Assembly: GCA_002354735.1 (NCBI GenBank)
Contig: DEMD01000015.1
Location: 147,304 to 211,303, forward strand
Source: Gammaproteobacteria bacterium UBA2679
GTDB lineage: Bacteria; Pseudomonadota; Gammaproteobacteria; Pseudomonadales; Oleiphilaceae
Direction of reading: 5' to 3'
Length of the DNA: 64,000 bases
Positions within the stretch are counted from its first letter, which is position 1; each line of letters begins with the position of its first letter. Of this stretch, positions 1 through 9,135 are shown piece after piece. A model generated the notes under the pieces. That model saw only the letters and a list, made by a program, of their open reading frames with translations, made no database searches and was not told the DNA's origin. The position numbers and the translations under genes were made by a program.

Positions 1-404
1 CGCGCAAGTACTACAGCGTCGACGTGATCGAGCAGCGAGTAGCCGACTTCGAGATAATATGTGGCATGCTCCTTGAGTGCACTGGTTTCCAGGAGCTGGG
101 GAATGTAGAGCCAGTAAGCAGAGTCAGTGAATCCCAGATTCACTGTGCTGCGTGAGTACGGCTTGAAGCTATGCAGTCGGTCCAGCGCTTCATGCTTCGA
201 AAGTCTGGCCTCGGCATCCTCGAGATAGAGCAGTTCCTTGCCCGACAGCGCGCCGCCAAGCTCAGCATCGATCTTGGCGGCTGCGTGCTTGACGCCAGTG
301 GGTAACAGTAAACAGGCCACGATCGCCAGCCGCATGAAACCCATGAGCACCCACTGGTACCAAGGGCAGGGTAAGCTGGAATAGTGCGGCGTCGTCCTTG
401 CCAT
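1..404 (-). CDS. 7TMR-DISMED2-type membrane signalling protein, N-terminal part
   Basis: This is the 5' end of a minus-strand gene that leaves the window, with 134 residues visible. I chose the ATG at 404 because an AAGGGA Shine-Dalgarno lies 10 bases upstream. A hydrophobic segment at about residues 19-37 (FMRLAIVACLLLPTG) should be a signal or anchor. The rest reads as the start of a 7TMR-DISMED2 sensory domain, with the pattern VNLGFTDSAYWLYIP followed by YYLEVGYSLLDHVD. The diguanylate cyclase at 31422 has the same domain, with GYTSAGYWVRF. Members usually carry seven membrane helices and a GGDEF or histidine-kinase output, but the output domain here is outside the window. It lies downstream of the atu operon on the same strand. 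Confidence 0.7.
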   Translation of the reverse strand, partial: MARTTPHYSSLPCPWYQWVLMGFMRLAIVACLLLPTGVKHAAAKIDAELGGALSGKELLYLEDAEARLSKHEALDRLHSFKPYSRSTVNLGFTDSAYWLYIPQLLETSALKEHATYYLEVGYSLLDHVDAVVLA

Positions 405-521
405 AAATCGTACGTCCCTTGATGACGGCGATCGATCCAGGACACCGGAACAGATCGGCCTACAATCAGCAGGATGCCAGATGGCTCAATCCAGAGCTAC
501 GTAGCAGATTGGTCTCCCGCT

Positions 522-2384
522 TCAGAAGCGGAGTGTAGCGCTATCGATCTGTTTGGCCAAGGCGAGTGTGAGACGAACGTAGGTGCTCTTGTCGGGGTGG
601 AGAACATACAGTGCATCTCCGGAGCGGGGCGTGTACCCGAGCTTCTTGAGGTCCACTTTTTTGTACTTGAACGTAGCGGTTTTCTCTATTTCAGGCGTAA
701 CGCGCAGAAAGACGGGAAGTGCATATCGAGGCAGACGCTCCTCCAGATAAACCAGCAGGGCGTTGGTATCGAGTCCAGCCGCATCATCTGACAATGTCAC
801 GGTGGCCATACCCACCCGACCGCTGGCCTCTGGTAGTTCGATGCCATACACGATGACCTCGCCGATGTTCGGAAAATCGTCAAGAACATTCTCGACCTCT
901 GTCGTCGAAACGTTCTCGCCTTTCCAGCGAAATGTATCGCCCATCCGGTCGACGAATTGCAGGTGCCGCCAGCCTATGCTTCGCAAAACGTCCCCAGTAT
1001 TGAACCAGGCATCGCCCTTGCGAAACGCGTCACGCACGATGGCCTGCTCAGTAGCCTCTGACTGGCTGTAGCCTTCGAACTTCCACCGGTCGGTTATTTC
1101 ACCCAATAGCAGGCCAGGTTCGCCCTGGGCAACCTTGGTCAGAAGCCCCCGCTTGTTTCTGACGGGCTCACGGGTCCCTTCCTTATACTGAACAAGTGCA
1201 AAGGGTGCTGTCGAAAAGCCTACTGTGTTGTCCAGATTCAGGAAGTTGCTGAAACCGATGTTGCCTTCGCTGGCCGCGTAGAGCTCTGATACCTGCTTGA
1301 TACCAAAGCGTCTTTTGAATGGCACCCATATGCTGGGGCGAAGGCCGTTGCCTATCATCCTTGTCAGTCGATGCTGCCTGTCCCGGGGACTTGGGGGCTG
1401 CGCGAGAAGATAGCGGCACAGCTCGCCCACGTAGCCAAAGACCGTGGCATCGAAGCGACGAACATCATTCCAGAACTGGGTGGCCGAGAACTTGCGCCGA
1501 ATAGCGATTGCACAGCTACCAGCCAACGCAGCACCCCAACAGACAAGCAGGCCTGTGCCGTGATAAAGCGGCAATGGGACGTAGACGACATCATCAGGTT
1601 TGAGCGCAAGCGCCATGTGCCCAAAGCCACCGTAGGCCTTGAACCATTTGAGGTGACTGCTCGGTGCGGCCTTGGGCAAGCCGGTCGTGCCGGAGGTGAA
1701 CAGATAAACGGCAGTGTCTCCAGCTACCGGACGATTGAGAATCCTCGGCTCATCGGAACGATAGCTGTCTACAGCGGTAATAATGTTGACGAAACGCTCA
1801 GGGGTCTTGTGACGCCGTTTCCACTGCTTAAAGGCACTGTCGCTGAGGATGTCGATATCAGGTACGAACAGCTTGAACTCGAAATCCAGGACGTCCGGTG
1901 AAGTCGCAGCCGCGATCGCAGTGTCCCACGCCTCCATCTGTTCTTCGCCCATAATGACGGCACGTGGTCGCGTAAGGGTGAGAGAATGAACGAGACTTTC
2001 GCCCCGTTGGGCTGTATTGATCATTGCGCAGGCCGCCCCAAGTTTGGCGGCGGCCATGATTACCGCGAGTACCTCAGGCCGGTTCTGCATATTAAGGGCG
2101 ATGACGTCGCCCCGTTCGATACCCATGGCATGGAGATAGTTGGCAGTCTTGTTGACGAGTGTGTTGAGCTGCCTGTAGGTGATCGCGCGTGACTCGTACA
2201 GAATCGCCGTGACGTCGCCATGTTCATCGGCGTTATTGATCAGAATGTCGCCCATTGTCAGATCGGCCTGCTCTCTGATAAGGGCGAAATAATAGACCCC
2301 CTTCAGAATGGATGGCAGTCGCCGGACCACTGCGGGCAAGGTTCTGACGATATCAGTCAGACCGATTCGCTCGCCTTCACTCAT
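522..2384 (-). CDS. atuH: FATP-type acyl-CoA synthetase, AtuH-like
   Basis: AMP-forming acyl-CoA ligase of about 620 residues, of the fatty-acid-transport-protein (very-long-chain acyl-CoA synthetase) type. The AMP-binding P-loop reads YLFTSGTTGLPKAA, and the C-terminal domain has WFNTGDVLR and DRMGDTFRWKGENVSTTEVE. It should activate citronellate, geranate or related branched acids to CoA thioesters for the upstream enzymes. The ATG at 2384 overlaps the stop of the carboxylase gene (ATGAGTGA), implying translational coupling. A TTG at 2408 would add eight residues but is less likely. It is the last gene of the atu set. AtuH is inferred from position and family; the substrate range is not visible in the sequence. 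Confidence 0.85.
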   Translation of the reverse strand: MSEGERIGLTDIVRTLPAVVRRLPSILKGVYYFALIREQADLTMGDILINNADEHGDVTAILYESRAITYRQLNTLVNKTANYLHAMGIERGDVIALNMQNRPEVLAVIMAAAKLGAACAMINTAQRGESLVHSLTLTRPRAVIMGEEQMEAWDTAIAAATSPDVLDFEFKLFVPDIDILSDSAFKQWKRRHKTPERFVNIITAVDSYRSDEPRILNRPVAGDTAVYLFTSGTTGLPKAAPSSHLKWFKAYGGFGHMALALKPDDVVYVPLPLYHGTGLLVCWGAALAGSCAIAIRRKFSATQFWNDVRRFDATVFGYVGELCRYLLAQPPSPRDRQHRLTRMIGNGLRPSIWVPFKRRFGIKQVSELYAASEGNIGFSNFLNLDNTVGFSTAPFALVQYKEGTREPVRNKRGLLTKVAQGEPGLLLGEITDRWKFEGYSQSEATEQAIVRDAFRKGDAWFNTGDVLRSIGWRHLQFVDRMGDTFRWKGENVSTTEVENVLDDFPNIGEVIVYGIELPEASGRVGMATVTLSDDAAGLDTNALLVYLEERLPRYALPVFLRVTPEIEKTATFKYKKVDLKKLGYTPRSGDALYVLHPDKSTYVRLTLALAKQIDSATLRF

Positions 2385-4497
2385 CGGGCTGAATCTCGAT
2401 TTCCGCAAGAAGCTGTCGGCCTTTCACCTGAGTGCCCGCGCTGACATGGACCGCCGCCAGACGGCCGCTAGCATTGGCGGTGAGCGGATGTTCGATCTTC
2501 ATGGCTTCCAGCGTGAACAGCAGTTCGCCCTGTTTCACAATGTCTCCTTCGCTTGCGTGAGCGGCAATGACCAGTCCGTCCATTGAAGCATAAATACGGC
2601 CATCACCAACACTGGCGGTCGCACTCTTTCGCTGGCGGGTGACATCGGTAAACGCGTGGTGCGAAGTGTGACTCACTTCTCTCACCTTGAGCCACACGCT
2701 GCGACCGCCTTCTGGTCCGGTCATTATGAAAGGGACACGAATCCGACGCCTGTCTATGACCACCATGATGGCATCAGCTTCTGTCGTCAGCACACGGAAC
2801 TCATGCCGGCCATGTTCAGCCGTGACTTCGAAGATGGGCTCTGACTGCTGCTGCCTCGTCTGACCTGCGGCGGCTATCCGGCGGATTCTCACAGCTTGTG
2901 CGGATGTTTCACTGTCTTCGGCCTGCAGGATAATGTTTGACGCAACAGGAATGGCCAGTGCGCCGCTTGCCTTGAGGCCGGCCGCGCGAGGATCGGACTT
3001 GAGGTAGATTACGAGCGCTGCCAGCGCTAGCGCCAGTCCAGCTTCATCCTGCTCCACGCCTAGTGCCTGACTCTGTTGTTGAAGAAAGGCGGTGGTGGTG
3101 CGGCCACTAATGAATTCACTGTTGCGGAGGATGCTACTGAGAAATGAAAGATTGCTGGTCAGACCAAACAGCGTCATGTTGTCCAGTCCCTTCAGCAGAT
3201 GACGGCGTGCCGTCTCGCGATCCGGTCCAAAGCCGATAACCTTGGCAAGCATGGGGTCATAATACGGGGATATTGTCTGACCGCTCAGGAAGCCATCGTC
3301 CACTCGCAGACCGCCGCTACGTGCAGCTACGGCAGTCGGTGCGCCGCTGAAGTCGGTGATAAGACCGAGCTCGTCAACGCTTTTACCCTGGTGCTGCCAT
3401 AGCGCAATATGCCCGGTCTGGGGCAGAAAATCGCGTGAAGGATCTTCCGCGTAGACTCGAACTTCTATGGCGTGACCGCGCAGGACAATATCGCTCTGCT
3501 GAAGTTTCAGCTGACGACCGGCCGCCACTTCGATCTGCATGGCGACCAGGTCCAGGCCTGTCACCATTTCCGTTACCGGATGCTCGACCTGCAAGCGGGT
3601 GTTCATTTCGAGGAAGTAGAAGCTTCCACTGCGGTCCAGCAGGAATTCCACAGTACCAGCGCCAGAGTAGCCACAGCTACTGGCGGCACGAACGGCTGCC
3701 TCGCCCATCTGCTGTCTCAACGCTTCGCTCACTACAGGAGAGGGCGCTTCCTCGACGACTTTCTGATGCCGTCGCTGTATTGAACAGTCACGCTCACCAA
3801 GATGGATGGTGTGGCCGTAGCGGTCCGCCATGACCTGAATTTCGATGTGACGTGGCTCGATGACTGCCTTTTCCAGAATGACCTCGTCGCTGCCGAAGGC
3901 GTTCAGTGCCTCGGAGCGAGCCGTCTTGAGCTGTGCCTCGAAGTCTGCTGCCTTTTGCACCAGCCGCATGCCGCGGCCACCGCCGCCAGCGGAAGCCTTG
4001 ATCATCAGCGGGTAACCGATCGCGTCTGCTGCAGACTTGAGTGTCTCGGTATCCTGTGCAGCATCTTCGTAGCCGGGTATGCAGGGTACACCGGCTTTCA
4101 GCATGGCGACCTTGGAAAGGCGTTTGCTGCCCATAAGTTCGATCGCGGCGGCAGGTGGTCCGATGAAGATGACGCCAGCGGCCTCACAGGCACTGGCGAA
4201 GGCTGTGTTTTCCGACAGAAAACCGTAGCCAGGGTGCACCGCGCCGGCGCCGGTGGCTTCGCAGGCCGCCACGATCTGCGCAATATCCAGATAGCTTTCG
4301 CTACTGGTGGAACCTTGCAGGGCATAGGCTTCGTCCGCGAGACGCACATGAGCGGCATCGGCATCAGGTTCGCTATAGACAGCGATAGCACGATAGCTCA
4401 GTCGTTGCGCCGTCCGAATGACGCGGCAGGCAATTTCGCCACGATTCGCGACCAGTATGCTATCGAACTGATGTACCTTCGCTTCGCTATCACTCAT
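2377..4497 (-). CDS. atuF: geranyl-CoA carboxylase alpha (biotin) subunit
   Basis: Biotin-dependent acyl-CoA carboxylase alpha subunit of 706 residues. The order is biotin carboxylase N-domain (ILVANRGEIACRVIRT), ATP-grasp (KASAGGGGRGMR, and EMNTRLQVEHPVTE near the active site), biotin carboxylase C-domain, linker, and a C-terminal biotinyl domain whose EAMKIEH motif places the biotinylated lysine at about K667. It carboxylates biotin for the AtuC carboxyltransferase, and together they convert cis-geranyl-CoA to isohexenylglutaconyl-CoA. Methylcrotonyl-CoA carboxylase is the close alternative. The surrounding AtuA, B, D, E and H homologues and AtuR favour the geranyl enzyme. Its start overlaps the atuE stop as ATGA. 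Confidence 0.9.
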   Translation of the reverse strand: MSDSEAKVHQFDSILVANRGEIACRVIRTAQRLSYRAIAVYSEPDADAAHVRLADEAYALQGSTSSESYLDIAQIVAACEATGAGAVHPGYGFLSENTAFASACEAAGVIFIGPPAAAIELMGSKRLSKVAMLKAGVPCIPGYEDAAQDTETLKSAADAIGYPLMIKASAGGGGRGMRLVQKAADFEAQLKTARSEALNAFGSDEVILEKAVIEPRHIEIQVMADRYGHTIHLGERDCSIQRRHQKVVEEAPSPVVSEALRQQMGEAAVRAASSCGYSGAGTVEFLLDRSGSFYFLEMNTRLQVEHPVTEMVTGLDLVAMQIEVAAGRQLKLQQSDIVLRGHAIEVRVYAEDPSRDFLPQTGHIALWQHQGKSVDELGLITDFSGAPTAVAARSGGLRVDDGFLSGQTISPYYDPMLAKVIGFGPDRETARRHLLKGLDNMTLFGLTSNLSFLSSILRNSEFISGRTTTAFLQQQSQALGVEQDEAGLALALAALVIYLKSDPRAAGLKASGALAIPVASNIILQAEDSETSAQAVRIRRIAAAGQTRQQQSEPIFEVTAEHGRHEFRVLTTEADAIMVVIDRRRIRVPFIMTGPEGGRSVWLKVREVSHTSHHAFTDVTRQRKSATASVGDGRIYASMDGLVIAAHASEGDIVKQGELLFTLEAMKIEHPLTANASGRLAAVHVSAGTQVKGRQLLAEIEIQPDE

Positions 4498-5393
4498 TGC
4501 TGGTCAGCCTCCCATCGTGGCTTGCGTTTCTGCATGAAGGCCATGGTCCCCTCTGCACCCTCGTCGCTCTGCACAGCCGCACTGAAGCTCAACGCAGCCG
4601 CATCGAGAATATCCTGCAATGGCTCGGACGAAGGCGGATCAACCCGGTGCAGCAGAGCTTTGGTTTCCCGGCTGGCTCGCGGCGCACAGCGTCGTATTTC
4701 CGCAATCACGGCGTCGACACGGTCTTCAAGGGCACCTGCGGACTCTACTGTTTCGTGTATCAGCCCGAGTCTCAGTGCTTCATCGGCGCCGAAGCGGCGA
4801 CCCAGAAGTGCCAGCGAACGGGCTTGAGTGAGCCCAATTCGACGCACCACGAAAGGCGCAATTTGGGCAGGCAGAATGCCGAGGCTGGTTTCAGGTAGGC
4901 CAAAGCGGGTGTCGGGCGCGGCAATGGCATGATCGCTTACGCAGGCAAGACCGAACCCGCCGCCAAGCACTGCACCATCAAGCGCAACGACCACGGCGCA
5001 GGGTGCCTGGTCGATGGTCATGAGCATTGTGCCAAAGGCGCGATTCAGCGCAGCAAATGGGTCTGCTGCGATTTGCTGGGCGCTGGTCTGCTGCAGATTG
5101 TCAGCGGCTGTAGTTCGGCCGTTATCGGATGATGCGCGCTGTCTTGCACCGGCCATGTCGCTGATATCCGCACCTGCACAGAAATGCTGCCCCTCACCGG
5201 AAATGACTACGACACGTACCATGTCAGCTGACAGATCAGTTGCGTTTCTTGAGGCAACAACCCCAAAGACTGCAATCAGCTCCTTGACCATCTGCAGGCT
5301 CATGGCGTTCCGTACCTGGGGACGTGAGAGCACGACCCGCAGGACACCAGCTGAAAAGTCCAGTTTCAGGGCCTCGGTTTTCGGGAAATTCAT
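4494..5393 (-). CDS. atuE: enoyl-CoA hydratase family protein, AtuE-like
   Basis: Crotonase-fold protein of 299 residues. The oxyanion-hole segments are visible as GEGQHFCAGADISDM and LDGAVLGGGFGLACVSDHAIA, followed by FGLPETSLGILPAQ. In the atu pathway this position encodes isohexenylglutaconyl-CoA hydratase, which adds water to the carboxylated intermediate before lyase cleavage. An insertion of about 25 polar residues (ARQRASSDNGRTTAADNLQQ) follows the first oxyanion segment. Both ends overlap neighbours as ATGA (atuD upstream, atuF downstream), showing tight coupling. Substrate assignment rests on context. Confidence 0.88.
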   Translation of the reverse strand: MNFPKTEALKLDFSAGVLRVVLSRPQVRNAMSLQMVKELIAVFGVVASRNATDLSADMVRVVVISGEGQHFCAGADISDMAGARQRASSDNGRTTAADNLQQTSAQQIAADPFAALNRAFGTMLMTIDQAPCAVVVALDGAVLGGGFGLACVSDHAIAAPDTRFGLPETSLGILPAQIAPFVVRRIGLTQARSLALLGRRFGADEALRLGLIHETVESAGALEDRVDAVIAEIRRCAPRASRETKALLHRVDPPSSEPLQDILDAAALSFSAAVQSDEGAEGTMAFMQKRKPRWEADQQ

Positions 5394-6610
5394 TTCAACG
5401 CCTCCTGTGAAGCGAGCTCTGCATTGGCGACTGCCGGTGCGGCGGCGACAGGCGATTTTTTCTTGCCGGGGAGTGTGCCCATCAGTTTGCAGATGATGCC
5501 AAGCATGATTTCGTCAGCACCACCGCCAATAGACACCAGCCGGACATCACGGAAGGCCCTCGAGACCTGGTTGTCCCACATGAAACCCATGCCACCCCAA
5601 TACTGCAGACAGCTGTCCGTCACTTCGCGGCCGAGTCGGCCAGCCTTGAGTTTGGCCATAGAGGCCAGATTGGTCACGTCTTTACCAGCTACATAAAGTT
5701 CACAAGCTTGATAGGTGAGAGCCCGCAGACATTCAATTTCAGTCTGCAGCTCGGCGAGTCGGAAATGAACGACCTGGTTGTCGATCAGTGGCTGGCCGAA
5801 AGTCTTGCGCTCGCGACAGTAATTGATTGTCTCGTTCACGCAGTTTTCCAGCGCCTTGATAGTGTTGGCAGCCCCCCAGAGCCGCTCTTCCTGAAACTGC
5901 AGCATCTGCAGCATGAACCCCGTACCCTCGGCGCCAACGCGATATCGCTGCGGCACACGCACGTCATCGAAGAAGACCTGCGCCGTTTCAGAGGAACGCA
6001 TGCCTAGTTTGTCGAGGTGCTTGGAGAGGGTGATGCCTGGGGAATTCATCGGCACGACAATCAGTGTCTTGTTCTTGTGAGGCTTATCAACGCTGGTATT
6101 TGCCAGCAGACATATGAAATCGGCCTGCGGCGAGTTGGTGATCCACATCTTGTGGCCATTGATGATGTAATCGTCGCCATCCTTGCGTGCCGTGGTCTTC
6201 AGTCCGGCAACGTCTGAACCGGCGCCGGTCTCACTGACGCCGATGCAGCCGATGGCTTCGCCGGTAATGGACGGCGCCAGGAACTCGCGCTTGAGCTCAT
6301 CAGAACCAAAACGGGCAATGGCCGGGGTGCACATGTCGGTCTGGACCCCGATAGCCAGCGGGATGCCACCGGCCCATGCCGTACCGAGCTCTTCGGCAGC
6401 CACGAGATTGTACGAGTAGTCGAGGCCAAGACCACCATACTTCTCAGGCTTATGGATGCCTAGAAGACCAAGTGCGCCCATTTTGCGGAAGATATCGCGC
6501 ATCGGAAAACGGCCATCTGCTTCCCACTGCGCAACGTTGGGGTTTATCTCCTGCTCGACGAACTGGCGCACAGTCCGACGGATTTCATTATGTTCCTGGG
6601 TGAACAGCAT
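5390..6610 (-). CDS. atuD: acyl-CoA dehydrogenase, citronellyl-CoA dehydrogenase type
   Basis: FAD-dependent acyl-CoA dehydrogenase of 406 residues, predicted to oxidise citronellyl-CoA to geranyl-CoA. FAD- and substrate-binding stretches are IGVSETGAGSDVAGLKTTA and the C-terminal RDVRLVSIGGGADEIML. The usual MCAD EGT glutamate is replaced by glycine (SIGGGADE). A glutamate in QEERLW occupies the position used as base in isovaleryl-CoA-type enzymes, so that is the inferred catalytic base. The tail ends in a low-complexity Lys/Ala extension (KKKSPVAAAPAVANAE). The stop overlaps the atuE start as ATGA, and about 30 bases separate its start from atuC. Confidence 0.88.
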   Translation of the reverse strand: MLFTQEHNEIRRTVRQFVEQEINPNVAQWEADGRFPMRDIFRKMGALGLLGIHKPEKYGGLGLDYSYNLVAAEELGTAWAGGIPLAIGVQTDMCTPAIARFGSDELKREFLAPSITGEAIGCIGVSETGAGSDVAGLKTTARKDGDDYIINGHKMWITNSPQADFICLLANTSVDKPHKNKTLIVVPMNSPGITLSKHLDKLGMRSSETAQVFFDDVRVPQRYRVGAEGTGFMLQMLQFQEERLWGAANTIKALENCVNETINYCRERKTFGQPLIDNQVVHFRLAELQTEIECLRALTYQACELYVAGKDVTNLASMAKLKAGRLGREVTDSCLQYWGGMGFMWDNQVSRAFRDVRLVSIGGGADEIMLGIICKLMGTLPGKKKSPVAAAPAVANAELASQEALK

Positions 6611-6642
6611 TCGGCTACTCCCGTAGATGGTCTTGTTATGAA

Positions 6643-8256
6643 TTAGAAACGGGCGACGCCGAAGGTGCTGGGTCGCAGTGTTCGTGCCTCGGCTTCGTTA
6701 CACACCAGCAGGCAGTGGGCGAGTACAGATCGGGTTTCGCGCGGGTCAATGAGGCCATCGTCCCAAAGTCTTGCGGTGCCATAAAGGGAGGTGCTGCCCT
6801 TGTTAAGTTTTTCTGCAGTCGCAGCCTCCAGCGCGTCGAGCATCTTCGGATCTGGCTCCACGCCCAGCTTGCGCTGTTTTTCTTCTGCTACGATGCGCAG
6901 CACCTTGCCCGCCTGTGCGCCACCCATGACTGCCGTTCGGCTGTTGGGCCAGGCGAAAATGAATCTCGGGTCGAGACCACGCCCGCACATGGCATAGTTG
7001 CCGGCACCGTAGGAGCCGCCGACCACGACAGTCAGCCTGGGCACAGTGGCGTTGGCCACAGCCTGCAGCATTTTCGAGCCATGTTTGATAATGCCATGCT
7101 GCTCGCTATCGGTGCCGACCATGAATCCGGTCGTGTTATGGAAGAAGATGATGGCGGTATTGCTTTGCTCGCAGAGTTGAATGAACTGCGCCGCTTTGGT
7201 CGCCCCGGCCGAGGTGATCGGGCCGTTGTTACCGATGATGCCGCAACTGAAGCCATCGATGCGGATAAAACCGCAGACGGTCTGTGCATCGTAAGCCGCC
7301 TTGAAGTCCTGATAGCGCCCCCCATCGGCCAATCTGATGACGATTTCACGAACATCGTAAGGCGTCTTGGTATCGGCGGGTACGAGACCGAGCAGCTCAT
7401 TCTGGTCGTAGGCGGCGGGCCGTGATTCTGCACGATTGAGCGGCAGTGTGCGCTGCCATGGCAGCATCGCTACCAGCTCCCGCACGGTTTCGATGGCATC
7501 GCCGTCGTTGTCAGCGATATATTCAGCCGTACCGGCTTCGGTGGCGTGCATCTCGGCACCGCCGAGCTCTTCGTCGCTGGCGACTTCACCGGTGGCGGCC
7601 TTGAGCAGGGGAGGGCCCGCGAGAAACAGTTTGGACTGACCTTTCACCACCACGACGTAATCAGACAGGCCGGGTTGATAGGCGCCGCCCGCTGTGGCGT
7701 TACCATGCACAACAGTAATCTGTGGGATGCCAAGCGCCGAAAGCCGCGCCTGATTGGCAAAGCCTCGCGCACCTTCAACGAAGACATCAGTGGCGTAATT
7801 GAGATTGGCACCGCCGCTTTCAGCGAGCGTGATGATGGGCAACTTGTTTTCCCGGGCGATCGTCTGCAGTCTGAGTGACTTTTGCAGTCCCGCTGGACTG
7901 ATGGTCCCACCCTTGATCGCTGCGTTACTGGCGACCACCAGGCAGCGCATGCCGGAGACCACGCCAATGCCGCCGATGATGCCACCGCCTGCCAGGCTAC
8001 CGTCCTTATCGTCATGCATTTTGTAGCCGGCAAGGCTGCAGATTTCGAGGAACTCGCTGTCGCGATCTATAAGCCGGCGAATCCGATCCCATGGCAGGAG
8101 CTTTCCGCGTTTCTCGAATTTCTCTCGCGCCGCTTCAGCACTATCGAAGACCTTGCGTTCTATCGCTCGGAACTCCTCCACCTGCGCACGCATGGCCGCA
8201 GTATTTCGCTCAAAGGCTTCACTGCGGGTATTGAGGGTGCTTTCGAATCCATACAT
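6643..8256 (-). CDS. atuC: geranyl-CoA carboxylase beta (carboxyltransferase) subunit
   Basis: Carboxyltransferase of 537 residues with the duplicated crotonase fold. Visible stretches are GGTISPAGLQKSLRLQTIA, SGGANLNYATDVF, GNATAGGAYQPG and, in the second half, GSYGAGNYAMCGRGLDPRF. It moves CO2 from carboxybiotin on AtuF to geranyl-CoA. Methylcrotonyl-CoA carboxylase beta subunits are very similar, so the geranyl assignment depends on atu context. It lies between atuB (3-base gap) and atuD. Confidence 0.9.
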   Translation of the reverse strand: MYGFESTLNTRSEAFERNTAAMRAQVEEFRAIERKVFDSAEAAREKFEKRGKLLPWDRIRRLIDRDSEFLEICSLAGYKMHDDKDGSLAGGGIIGGIGVVSGMRCLVVASNAAIKGGTISPAGLQKSLRLQTIARENKLPIITLAESGGANLNYATDVFVEGARGFANQARLSALGIPQITVVHGNATAGGAYQPGLSDYVVVVKGQSKLFLAGPPLLKAATGEVASDEELGGAEMHATEAGTAEYIADNDGDAIETVRELVAMLPWQRTLPLNRAESRPAAYDQNELLGLVPADTKTPYDVREIVIRLADGGRYQDFKAAYDAQTVCGFIRIDGFSCGIIGNNGPITSAGATKAAQFIQLCEQSNTAIIFFHNTTGFMVGTDSEQHGIIKHGSKMLQAVANATVPRLTVVVGGSYGAGNYAMCGRGLDPRFIFAWPNSRTAVMGGAQAGKVLRIVAEEKQRKLGVEPDPKMLDALEAATAEKLNKGSTSLYGTARLWDDGLIDPRETRSVLAHCLLVCNEAEARTLRPSTFGVARF

Positions 8257-8259
8257 GGC

Positions 8260-9126
8260 TCAGTCCTTCTGCAGCACTTTCGGTGTCACACTGCGGTGGA
8301 AGCCATTGAACTCCGGCTTGTTGCGGGCTTTGGCCAAGGGCCAGACCCGATTGCCGAGAGATGCCGCCCCGTCCACACGTATTGTGGCGCCGTTGATAAA
8401 GCATGCCCCTTCGCTCAGGAGGAAGCAGATCGCTGCGCTGACCTCGGCTTCAGTGCCAAGGCGCTTCTGGGGCACGCTTTCAGCGAGTTGAGAAATCAAT
8501 GGCTTCATGCTGATGTCATAGTTATCGAGGCCGCTGGAGGCGATCCAGCCCGGTGCGATCGCATTGACGCGAGTGCCACTGGACGCCCACTCGACGGCAG
8601 CAGTTTTCGTCAGGTTTTCCATGCCCGCCCTTGCCGCACCCGAGTGCCCCATGCCCGGCATGCCGCCCCACATGTCGGCAATAATGTTCACGATGGCCCC
8701 GCCATGCTTGCTCATTGACTGCTTGTAGACCTCGCGCGCCATCATGAAGCCGCCAGTCAGATTAGTCCTGACGACAGTTTCGAAGCCTTTCTGTGAGATC
8801 GAGCTGAGTGGCCCTGGAAACTGGCCACCAGCGTTGTTGACCAGACCATGAATCTGGCCATGCGCATCCACGATCGAGCGCACCGTTTCGACGACGCTGG
8901 CCTCTTCACGGATATCGCACGCTCGAGTATCGACCTTGCCGCCGTCCTCGATGATTTCAGCCTGCGTCGAGTCGAGCTTTTCCTGCTTGCGCCCAATCAG
9001 CACGACACGGGCGCCAAGGGCAGCAAGCTCGTGGGCATTACAGCGGCCTATGCCACTGCCGCCGCCAGTGACGATGATGGTCTGGCCTTCGAACAGCTGA
9101 TCTTTGAAAACGGAGGAATAAGGCAT
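8260..9126 (-). CDS. atuB: short-chain dehydrogenase, AtuB-like
   Basis: Classical SDR of 288 residues. The cofactor glycine motif is VTGGGSGIGRCNAHEL, the NNAG motif is present (GLVNNAGGQFPGP), and the substrate-binding end is NAIAPGWIASSG. The usual YxxxK active-site tyrosine is not obvious: the expected region reads MGHSGAARAGMENLTKTAAVEW, as in 2,4-dienoyl-CoA reductase-like SDRs. In Pseudomonas this position is AtuB, thought to oxidise a terpenoid alcohol or process a CoA intermediate. The missing tyrosine makes a dienoyl-CoA reductase-like role a real alternative. Confidence 0.82.
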   Translation of the reverse strand: MPYSSVFKDQLFEGQTIIVTGGGSGIGRCNAHELAALGARVVLIGRKQEKLDSTQAEIIEDGGKVDTRACDIREEASVVETVRSIVDAHGQIHGLVNNAGGQFPGPLSSISQKGFETVVRTNLTGGFMMAREVYKQSMSKHGGAIVNIIADMWGGMPGMGHSGAARAGMENLTKTAAVEWASSGTRVNAIAPGWIASSGLDNYDISMKPLISQLAESVPQKRLGTEAEVSAAICFLLSEGACFINGATIRVDGAASLGNRVWPLAKARNKPEFNGFHRSVTPKVLQKD

Positions 9127-9135
9127 GTCGGATTC

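Noticed and set aside
140-445. 101-codon minus-strand frame at the window start
   Set aside because: It overlaps the DISMED2 protein in another frame, lacks domain signals and has Arg/Ser-rich composition typical of a shadow frame.
3802-4827. 341-codon plus-strand frame opposite atuF/atuE
   Set aside because: No domain pattern, and it spans two well-supported genes on the other strand; it is a shadow frame.
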